The translations under genes and the position numbers were made by a program. Positions 55,935-64,000 of a stretch of DNA of 64,000 nt are shown here, piece after piece; positions within the stretch are counted from its first letter, which is position 1, and each line of letters starts with the position of its first letter. The stretch lies in the NCBI GenBank assembly GCA_030620095.1, contig JAUTXW010000932.1, positions 620,001 to 684,000 on the forward strand. Direction: 5' to 3'. Below the pieces are notes generated by a model. That model was not told the origin of the DNA. It ran no database searches and was given only the letters and a program-made list of their open reading frames with translations. This DNA is from Kuschelorhynchus macadamiae. Lineage: Eukaryota; Arthropoda; Insecta; Coleoptera; Curculionidae.

Positions 55935-56900
55935 CTTTTATGGCTTTTTATATAAAAACTTTATCAGTTCATCCCACTTTAATTTTGCACTCGTTTTGAA
56001 GTCCATTCGATAAGCAGTTTCTTAATAACGATTTGCCATATTAGATATTTACCAAGATGTTACCAGGTCATCCCCATAGGACCCTTAATTTTTGACGAAA
56101 ATTTGTAGTAAGGTAGATAGTTTTTAGGCTATGTCGTGAACTGATAGACAGAGAGACAAATCGACAGACGGACCAACGGAATTGATAAAACATATTTTTT
56201 GGCATCCAGGGACGCTAAAACATGAAGATATGTAAAATCTGAGAGGGTGATTTTTTCATTACAAATACTTTATTTAGCCGCCATTTTGTTTCGCCATTTT
56301 GAATTAATACCTCAGTTTTACTAGTTCATCTGTATATCACAATTATTTTTGGCACACAATTTGATATCAGTACATTAAATAGTTTTTTAAGCTGAATTTT
56401 TAAATATTTTTCGAACCGCCATTTTGTTCCACCATCCTGGATTCGTACCAAAATTTTATCAGTTCATTCCTACATAATACTTGATTCTTGTAAAAAAATT
56501 TGAGATAAATTGGACAAGTAGATTTTTAGTAATATTTTTTCAACATTTCACGAGACCGCCATTTTGTTTTGCCATTCATAAAATGTTACCAGATCATCCC
56601 CATAATTTTAACCTAAAATTTAAAGTCAATCGCATAAGTAATTTGTAAGATAAAGATGATAAATAAATAATAGACAGATAGATAGATAAAGTAACGTGAA
56701 CTGGCTATTAATTTTAATAATTTTAATAATTACTAAGTATTATGTTGGAATCAACTAGCATCATTTTGGTACGAATCCAAGATGGCCAAAAAAAATGGCG
56801 GCTTAACTAAATATTTAAAAAATCCATCCGAAGAAAACTACTTCTTAGACGCATTTCAAACTTTGCGAAAGAGTTCAAAGCTCTGTAGATGCTTCTTGAA
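55935..56900 (-). repeat. Dispersed ATGGCGG repeat, copy E
   Basis: Mostly minus-strand units: 'accaggtcatccccatagg' (56062), 'gacagacggaccaacggaat' (56162), and the complements of ATGGCGG near 56280, 56405 and 56560 (CCGCCATTTTGTT). At 56740-56850 a unit appears in plus orientation ('ggtacgaatccaagatggcc', 'aaaatggcggcttaac'), so the copy is itself an inverted arrangement. Confidence 0.75.
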
Positions 56901-56903
56901 AAA

Positions 56904-57407
56904 AGTATCGCATCACCCAGTATATTCACATAGGCTTCAATACAAATACGGTCTGCTATAGAACTACATATTTTCTTTAATAAGTGAGCTAGAAAGGTGA
57001 TTTAAAAAAGAATTTGTTAAGGAAGAATGAAGCAGTGTGATGCCACTGAAATACTCTATCGCCATTTGGTACATTCTACAGTTTGTTAAAACCTTTTGGA
57101 GTAAAACCCTAAATTTTGAAACACATGGTATAAAACAACAACACAATTTTAACGGTTGAAAAGGTATTGAAGACGTGATTTATACTGGGTGTTTCAATAT
57201 TTAGGGTTTTACTCCAAAATATTTTCACAAACTGTAGAATGTACCGATGGCACTAGTGGCATCAACTTCGTAGCTTCATTCTTCCTTGACATCTGCTTTT
57301 TTTAACCACTTCACTTAATTTGCTGAGTTATCAAATAAGATAAGTGGTTTTATAGCAAACCATGTTTGTATTGAATCTTGTGGGTATATATTAGGTTATG
57401 CGATACT
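56904..57407. repeat. Large foldback element
   Basis: Arms of about 230 bp (56904-57135 and 57178-57407) are imperfect inverted copies with a loop of about 40 bp. Matching pairs: AGTATCGCATCACCCAG with its complement at 57390-57407; 'ttcaatacaaatacggt' with 57360-57376; 'ggtacattctacagtttgt' with 57228-57246; 'ggagtaaaaccctaaatttt' with 57199-57220. No coding capacity. Terminal sequence AAAAGTATCGCAT is unlike the mariner or hAT ends in the window. Class unknown. Confidence 0.8.
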
Positions 57408-57530
57408 TTTGCGGCGTAGTGTATATAAAGATCGTAAGTTTTTTATCACAGGTTGTATAACACATATACGGATTTTAGGCCTCAAACAAATTTTATTTTT
57501 TGAATAAAATTAAAACCGACCTTAAAAAGT

Positions 57531-58968
57531 CAGTGGCGGCTATTCAGGTGAAGTAGGTGAAGTGCTACTTCACCAGGAAAAATAAACAAGCAAACGTCTA
57601 ACTATATTTATTATATATCTCTTAAAATTTTACATCTCGAATAAATATTTTACTTTTTAATTATAACAACTATAACAGTGGAGCAAACCGCTTTGACTTT
57701 GCTGGAGGTGCTATGTTTAGTTTACGATTTTCCTACTATGTTGCCATGACAACGCGTACCCGATGACGCTAAACAGCGCTCTCGGTGAATTGCAGGCGCA
57801 CTACACCCACGTGTCGTTCAGTTTGCGGTGGTTGTTTACTTTTATTTTCGCGGATTTTGCTCCAACCGGTGAGTTCCTTTGCAGTTAACTTGACTGTTTT
57901 GTGTTATATTTATTTATGGTGTTGTTACAACTTCAAATTCGAAGTTAGTAAATGTGATTGTTCAACACTGGAATAAATTAAAAGACGTCTTTGAATTTAT
58001 TACAAACTGTGACGAATCTGATAAAAAATCAATCCGCCTTGCGAAAGTATGTTTAGGTGAGATGAATGATTTTGAATTCACGTTTCTGGCATTAGTATTT
58101 AATGACATTTCCTCAATAACGGACATACTATTTGACGTTCTTCAAAAAAAAAATCGCTTGACATTCATTTTTGCATATCCAATATAAAACGCTGTCGCTC
58201 TGTAAAAAAAGAAATGAACATTTTTTTAATACCATGTTTGATAAAGCAAATTCTATTACAGAAATAAATCATTACAAACGTGAGCTTGCTAAGCTTTCAC
58301 CTGAAGAAATTAGGGCTAAGTATGGATCCCTTTTTTATGAAATATTGGACCATATTTTAATGGAAATGACACTAAGATTTCAAGAGTGTGAAAAACTTAC
58401 ATTTTCATGTTTGGCAGGTTCTGCTAAATTTTCCGAATATAGGTTAAAATTTCCGACTGGCCCGTTTGAAAATTTGTTACAGATATATGAGGAAATATTT
58501 TCAAAAAATTTTTGCCAATGATAGTAATTGGAATATGTTACTGCAAGAGCAAGTGAAAAAAATTAATAAAAATAAATATATTTTTACCGAAGCATATACA
58601 TTGTTTTCCCTTATTTTGACAATACTGTCGACAAGTGCTTCAGTAGAAAAAAGTTTTTCTTGCCTCAAACGTGTAAAAACCTATTTAAGAAATATAATAT
58701 CTCAAGAAAGACTTACTTCTCTTGGCAATATTTCAATTCAAAAGGAATTTCTGGAGATTAGGACAACTCATCCATTTTATGAGGATGTTATAAATAAATT
58801 TGCTGCTATGAAGGATAGGAGAATTGATTTAGTATACAAAATTTAGGTAAGTCGTAAAAAAATATTCTACCCCCTCCACATATAAAAAAATTCTGGAAAC
58901 AAAATTATTGCGATATTTTCTTGCTTCATTTGCACTTTACTTACTTTTTCACCCGCGAGCCGCCACTG
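57531..58968 (+). mobile_element. hAT element with perfect 8-bp TSD, internally deleted
   Basis: The ends are CAGTGGCGGCTATTCAGGTG and, inward from the right, CAGTGGCGGCTCGCGGGTG. TAAAAAGT flanks both sides (57523-57530 and 58969-58976) without mismatch. At 1438 bp the element is short for an autonomous hAT, and it carries only C-terminal parts of the transposase. Confidence 0.93.
57954..58846 (+). pseudogene. hAT transposase, C-terminal half (ZMYM-like)
   Basis: Three overlapping frames read HWNKLKDVFEFITN, SLCKKRNEHFFNTMFDKAN, SPEEIRAKYGSLFYEILDHI, and LSTSASVEKSFSCLKRVKTY with LRNIISQERLTSLGNISI, the hAT dimerisation motif at the C-terminus. The N-terminal zinc finger and the first part of the catalytic core are absent. 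Frameshifts lie near 58160-58175 and 58480. The domain set is that of the ZMYM/DUF4371-type hAT group. Non-functional, but the perfect TSD and TIRs show the element was mobilised not long ago, presumably by a complete relative. Confidence 0.82.
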
Positions 58969-59084
58969 TAAAAAGTCCAAATAGATTAACGTCGATATTA
59001 ACTTAATAAATTAACTTTTTCGTTCCCTTTACTTTGCAATTGTTAAAAAACAACAGGGTTTTTACAGATCTTAGTATTTTAGGG

Positions 59085-59370
59085 CCCTTAGATAAAAAAA
59101 AAATTGATTTCTAAATTTCATCGGCTTGCTTGTATGCAGCATAGCTTAAAAACTACTTATCCAATTGACAATCGACAGAACTTTTGGTAAAAATCCGATA
59201 TGGCGGAACAAAATGGCAGCCTAATGAAATGTTAAAAAAAATATGACTATAAAACTACTTAGCCAATTTACCTGAAATCTTGCACAAAAATCAAGTATTA
59301 CGTAAAAATCGCCTGATAGAATTTTGGTACGAATCGAAGATAGTGAAACAAAATGGCGACTTAATATGGG
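59085..59370 (+). repeat. Dispersed ATGGCGG repeat, copy F
   Basis: 'gcatagcttaaaaactactt', 'gatatggcggaacaaaatgg', 'aaaatcaagtattacgtaaa' and 'aaaatggcgacttaa' follow the copy A order. Confidence 0.75.
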
Positions 59371-61584
59371 GGTTTTGAGAGGATGAAAATTTTCAACAAC
59401 CAAAAAAAAAATATTTTAGTTGTAGATAAAACTGGTTTGGGGGCTTTTACTCTCCAATTCTTTACTTTATAACGTAAACTCTGGTGTTATAAAACCCACG
59501 TTATAAAGAGTTCTTACGTAAGTGCAATAATAAAAGTTTGCACTTACGACCCGTTGGCTAGCTTATACGGTAGTTCGGCTTTGGGGGAGTTCAAAATTTT
59601 CAATCCTTTTTCTTGGTGTATGAAGGAGGCAAGTGAAAATTATAAATATGAAAGAAGGGCGCCAACATACGTAAAACAGAAAAAAACCCCTTACCCGTGT
59701 GTTTAAAGGTACTGAAACAACCAGTAAAACACTATTTAATATTATGATTTGCTTTATTTAAAAAAAAAACCTGTTTATGAGAGAATGTAGTTTAAATTGT
59801 TTATAAATAGAAATATGTGTGGTAATTTGAAAAAGATAAATTGATCAATAAAAGGTCCTACTGTAATATAAAGCTTTTTTAAAAATCTCACCAACTGGCA
59901 GGAAAACTGGAGTTACTGGGGCTTGGTTGTTGAGCTAGAGGTAAAATTCCAACACCTCTTCGGTAAAAGGGGGCTCTTTCTTAATGTAGAATTACTGCTT
60001 AAACTTCAAAGGTAACCCCAACCTTTAGGGTTATTTGCTTCAACCAATTGTTTCTCGTGAAAAGTACCTCACAATCATTTGGGTGCAAAAATGTTCAAAA
60101 TGCTTTAAAGGCTATAAAAAGCAAACGTGCGCTAAGATGCAAGGTTTTAATAGCAATGTGCTATGTGCTAATAAGTTCAATGTGCACTAAAATGTGCTAT
60201 TTGCTATGTGGCCGCTGAGCTGTAAAAAGGAGAAAAAAATCCATTGTAACCTATTGTTTAAATTAAAATTAAATGAAAGAACCTTGCTAAATAAATTAAA
60301 ATAATAATTACCTGGCTGTTATTTGACCACTGTTTAACACAAAATTTAAAATAACTATAAAACAGGACCAGCCTTTTTAAAGGTAGTTTTACGGCCACAG
60401 TCAAAACGAAATAGCTCGAACTCGTTCCAAGACGATTTTCAGCTAAGGTTTAGTAAGAAAAAAAGGTTTAAAAAAAAGGTAGGAATTTGGCCAAAAAATT
60501 AAACTGTTGAAAGTACTCCATGCAAAACTTGATTTTAATGTCCCTATATTTTGTTTCTTTCCCCCTTATTTATTTGACAAAAATAAAAGATTTTTAAAAA
60601 GATAGGCAACTCAGAATACATTATTTATTACAACAAATCTTAATATACATTCAATTTAAATATTTATTTTTGAATAATTTATGTTGTTATTTTTTAATAT
60701 TTTCCTCTAATCTTTACGTAAGCCTCGTCCTAAATAATTAAATCTTTAAAATGTTAGGTTTTTATAAAAATGAAAGTAAAGTGGTCGGACGGAATCGTAT
60801 GGCTTTTAGTCATTTATGGAAAAGGCCAAAGCAAGGATTTTAGCGTCGCCGCACACAGTAAAACGTCAAACTTTGTTGTCACTTAACCCAATTTATAAAA
60901 CGAAAATAAACAAGGCTTTTTAAACCAACCATTTGGAGAACTACTTAAATAAATAACACAAACCCTTGTTTAATGAACCCCTGACATGTGTTTACCGGAC
61001 ATTTAACAATATAGGTAACATCTTAAACTACATTTTATCAAAAGGACAAATCATTTAATGAACTGAACGAGATTTAAAAGGCGACAAACAAAATCGGAGG
61101 TATATACCAAATGTTTCTAATTTATGTAGCGTTACCAGGCTACAATGGAAATATTGGAAATATCTTGTTTAGTTTGTATCACAACAGCTCATACCCAACT
61201 AGGTTTTTTATAACGGATTTGTTTCTGATCAAAATTATGTCAAGGTAAGATAATAGAAAAACTATAGGTGAATGAACATCTAATAATGAAATTCTTATAA
61301 AAATATGGCCCTTTTATATGTGGGCATTAAAGAAAGCTTCAACAACCAGACCCTCAGCATCTGTAAATATAAAACATAAAATGTATATAATATACCAAGC
61401 TGTCAGTTATACAACATTAAGTACTTATAATAATGAAAATAGTCAAAGAATCTAAATAACTTCCAAAAACTTAGTTCCTGACATCTTGGTATATGACAAA
61501 ATATAATTAGCAAAATCGTAATTAGTTACCGTAAAAGTGTAACGTTACAACTTTATACTATTTCTATCATAGAAAGACGGTAAA
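59371..61584. other. No recognised gene; repeat fragments at left edge
   Basis: 59388-59470 is a copy of the 'ttttcaacaac' repeat. The remaining 2 kb is AT-rich without open frames, inverted ends or recognisable TE coding. A short run of internal similarity, GTGCTATGTGCTAATAAG followed by GTGCTATTTGCTATGTGG, lies near 60160-60215. Confidence 0.45.
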
Positions 61585-61865
61585 CATTTTCAACAACCCA
61601 AACAAAAAAAGATCTTAAGTTTTTATTTGTTATCTAATTGAACGTTAATAATATGAACAACCAAAAAAAAGGTCTTTACTTTATTGTACCGGTAGATAAA
61701 ACTGGTTCTGTAAGAGGTTTTACCCGGCGATCTCGAAGAAAAGATCCATAGTTTATACTATTTCTATCATTTTACCTTAACTAAAAGTGGCTCTGGAAGA
61801 GTTTTTACCCCAAAACCCCTCTTATATACGCCACTGTATTAAGCTTATATAAAAATGGCTTTGTT
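61585..61865 (+). repeat. Dispersed 'ttttcaacaac' repeat, copy 3
   Basis: 'cattttcaacaacccaaaca', then 'tatcattttaccttaac', 'agtggctct', 'tttttacccc' and 'tatacgccactg' match 12850-13015 in order. Two partly overlapping versions follow each other. Confidence 0.5.
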
Positions 61866-61889
61866 TTTACTGTTTTAACCCCCAAATTT

Positions 61890-62142
61890 CCTCTTATATA
61901 CGCCACTGGTCAGTGTGTCTGTCAATTTGCGGCATAGCTAAAAATTACTTACCCGATTGACTTCAAATTTTGGTCAAAAATTAAAGGTCATATGGGGATG
62001 ACCTGGTAATATTTTGGTGAATATTCAAAATGGCGGAACAGAATGTGGGCCTGGTGAAGTGTTTTAGTGTTTAGTGAAAATCAAGACTAAAAAACTAATT
62101 ATCCGAATTACCTCAAATTATGCACAAAAGTCAAGTGTTATA
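61890..62142 (+). repeat. Dispersed ATGGCGG repeat, copy G
   Basis: 'gtctgtcaatttgcggcata', 'ggtcatatggggatgacct', 'caaaatggcggaacag', and 'cacaaaagtcaagtgttat' match copy A. The mariner at 62143 is inserted at a TA within this copy. Confidence 0.78.
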
Positions 62143-62758
62143 CCGGGTGTCCGGGAAAATGTGGGAGATCTCTCGGACTCAGATAGAACATTAAAAAATA
62201 AGATGACAAGTTCCCATAAATTTTTTTCCTAGCGGCCCTCCCTAGGGAGATACGGCCCCCTAAAGAACCCCACTGGAAATCGGTTTTTCTAGAATAACTT
62301 TTAAACGACTCAATATAATTTAACGAAAATTTAATATGATAGACAGTAGTAAGGACCTCTCAAAATACTCCCTTAAAACATAATTAGCTTGTTTAGTTTA
62401 CCAGGGACGGACTAGATTGTACATTTTAACGCTCAAATTTTTAACACCCTGTATGATAAAGAGTTAAAAAAAATAAATTTGGATACCTTGAACATTAAGC
62501 TAAAGAAAAGGTACTCTTGTTCATTGTCGATAAAATGAACCGTTTTCGAGAAAAAAAATAATAAAAGTATTAATGTTTTATTATTGTTTATTTATCAGTA
62601 TTAAAGAATGCACTTTTTTACAAACGTTACTATGGTAGGAAATAAATAATCTCGCATTGACGTGTGCATTTGAAATCTTCTTGACACGTTGATCTTTTTG
62701 TACCTACTTCGATATTAATTTATTAAATTTTGAATACCTTGGTAAATTTAATTCGATA

Positions 62759-63903
62759 ATGGGATACACATTTAGTGAGTATGCAGATATGCATCTTATG
62801 TACGGACTTGCATCTTGCAATGCTTATGAAGCAAGAAGGTTGTATGGAGAAAGATATCCTAATCGCAATATTCCAAATGAGAAAACATTTCAGCGAATTG
62901 ACCAACGTCTAAGACAAACTGGTGGGCAATTCTCAATTAATAAGGTAACATTATTGACGTTCATTAATTATTTTTAGGAAGTTTTGGGAAAAGGAGTACT
63001 GATGCTGGTGTGAGGAGAACAGTACGTACGGTGCAATTGGAGGAAGATATTTTGGATACTGTAGCTGATACTCCCTCAATAAGCACTCGAATATTAGCCG
63101 CGCAGCTTCATGTGTCAAAAAGTACAGTTGTTGAAGTACTTAAAGAACAGTTGTTATACCCTTATCATCTGCAAAAAGTGCATCAACTACTTCCTGAAGA
63201 TTTTCCTCGAAGAATCCAGTTCGCAAACTGGTTGTTAGATCAACAACGAACAAACCCAAACTTCATTAGCATTATTCTTTTTACCGATGAAGCAGGATTT
63301 ACCAAAGATGGTATTGTAAATTTACATAACTCGCATGTATGGGCTGATGAAAACCCTCATGCCACTGTCGTTCATCATCATCAACATCAGTTTCAATCCA
63401 TTAATGTTTGGGCAGGAATAATCGGCAATTTTTTCATTGGACCATGCGTATTACCGGCACGATTGAATGGTGAACTTTATTTAGAGTTCCTTCAGAACGC
63501 TTTTCTAGATTCAATAGAGCATTTGCCACTTGAAACCCGCCAAAGGATGCATTTTATGCATGATGGAGCCCCACCCCATTTTAGCGTTGCTGTACGGGAC
63601 CACCTAAATAACGTCTATGGAAACCGTTGGATAGGCAGAGGAGGTCCCATTGCCTGGCCTCCACGGTCTCCCGACCTAACGCCAATGGATTTCTACCTGT
63701 GGGGTCATCTCAAAACCTTGGTGTATTCCTCTCCGGTTGCTACTAGGGAGGAACTTTTACAGAGAATCACGTTTCATTGCGATATGATAAGGAACAATGC
63801 TGGGTTGTTGTGGCGAGTACAGCAGTCCTCTATTCGTCGTGCCCGCGAGTGCATCACAAATCACGGAGCACATGTTGAACCCACTTATGAAGTTTTTAAT
63901 TGA
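62759..63903 (+). CDS. Mariner transposase, DD41D, two exons, intact
   Basis: Exon 1 is 62759-62921 and exon 2 is 62978-63903. Splicing G|GTGGGC ... TTTTTAG|GA (62922-62977, 56 bp) restores QTGSFGKRSTDAG, the segment that joins the two helix-turn-helix regions in related copies. Unspliced, the frame hits a stop at 62977. The spliced protein has 362 residues. Exon 1 gives the first HTH (NAYEARRLYGERYPN); TRILAAQLHVSKSTVVEVL is the second. Catalytic Asps lie in ILFTDEAGFT (about 63282), FMHDGAPPHF (about 63563) and PDLTPMDFYLWG (about 63686), with 41 residues between the last two. No other defect is visible. Start ATG 62759 is the first in frame and aligns with other family members. Confidence 0.85.
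62922..62977 (+). other. Putative 56-bp intron in mariner transposase
   Basis: GTGGGC at the 5' end, TTATTTTTAG at the 3' end, phase 1. Removing it restores both the frame and the conserved RQTGSFGKR joint. The first in-frame GT further on (GTAACA at 62945) does not restore the frame, so the upstream donor is preferred. Confidence 0.65.
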
Positions 63904-64000
63904 CTTTTTTCTATTTAGCGTATTAGGTTGTTCAGGATCAAAATATATTTAATACTCCCAAAGTTGTATTCTTTTATTATTTTTTTTTCTCGAAAACCGT

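Larger units (their letters stand above)
62143..64000 (+). mobile_element. Mariner (DD41D), right end beyond the window
   Basis: The left TIR starts CCGGGTGTCCGGGAAAATG after TA (62141-62142) and extends to about 62575. Near the window end, from about 63967, GTATTCTTTTATTATTTTTT followed by TTCTCGAAAAC is the inverted match of 62543-62572, i.e. the inner edge of the right TIR; the rest lies outside. The interior carries an apparently intact two-exon transposase gene. Confidence 0.88.

Overview
The window is repeat-dominated, clearly AT-rich eukaryotic DNA. The mix of DD41D mariner transposons, Penelope-like elements with GIY-YIG endonucleases, jockey/CR1-, R1- and Dong/R4-type LINEs, hAT elements and a Crypton-type tyrosine recombinase points to an arthropod, most likely an insect. 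A beetle is my guess, but that is inference. There is no prokaryotic or organellar signature, and I see no rRNA, tRNA, CRISPR array or LTR retrotransposon.

Layout. 0.5-2.3 kb: a non-autonomous mariner with long terminal inverted repeats (TIRs). 2.8-8.3 kb: an old dispersed repeat rich in 'ATGGCGG' motifs, split by a complex Penelope-like insertion (PLE-A, 3739-7544) that carries three hammerhead-ribozyme motifs and a 13-bp target duplication; a small Harbinger-type MITE sits to its right. 8.6-9.7 kb: decayed Crypton-type recombinase. 10.14-10.49 kb: a CpG-rich island with a short open first exon and a good splice donor, the best host-gene candidate. 10.7-12.8 kb: long TA microsatellites around a decayed mariner. 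13-18.1 kb: foldback element, non-autonomous hAT, and LINE fragments. 19.3-26.1 kb: a near-perfect mariner with an intact 354-aa transposase, then two decayed mariners. 27-28.5 kb: a Dong/R4-like LINE bounded on both sides by (TTA)n. 28.9-35.3 kb: PLE remnants and a decayed LINE. 35.3-37.9 kb: a tandem array of about 372-bp units. 39.5-41.6 kb: a mariner sitting inside a TA microsatellite. 42.1-45.3 kb: an R1-like LINE fragment lying inside the remnant of an unidentified protein-coding family. 45.6-55.5 kb: two related LINEs, a second Penelope family (PLE-B) with its own hammerhead motif, and a LINE-in-LINE nest. 56.9-59.0 kb: a large foldback element and a hAT element with perfect 8-bp target duplications. 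62.1 kb to the end: a mariner whose transposase reads through once a 56-bp intron is removed; its right TIR runs off the window.

These are not genes in a shared pathway. The window records successive insertions: the older dispersed repeats serve as landing sites for PLE-A, LINE and mariner copies, and TA or TTA microsatellites hold elements whose target sequence they match. The items with the clearest remaining coding potential are the mariners at 19347-21709 and 62143-end.
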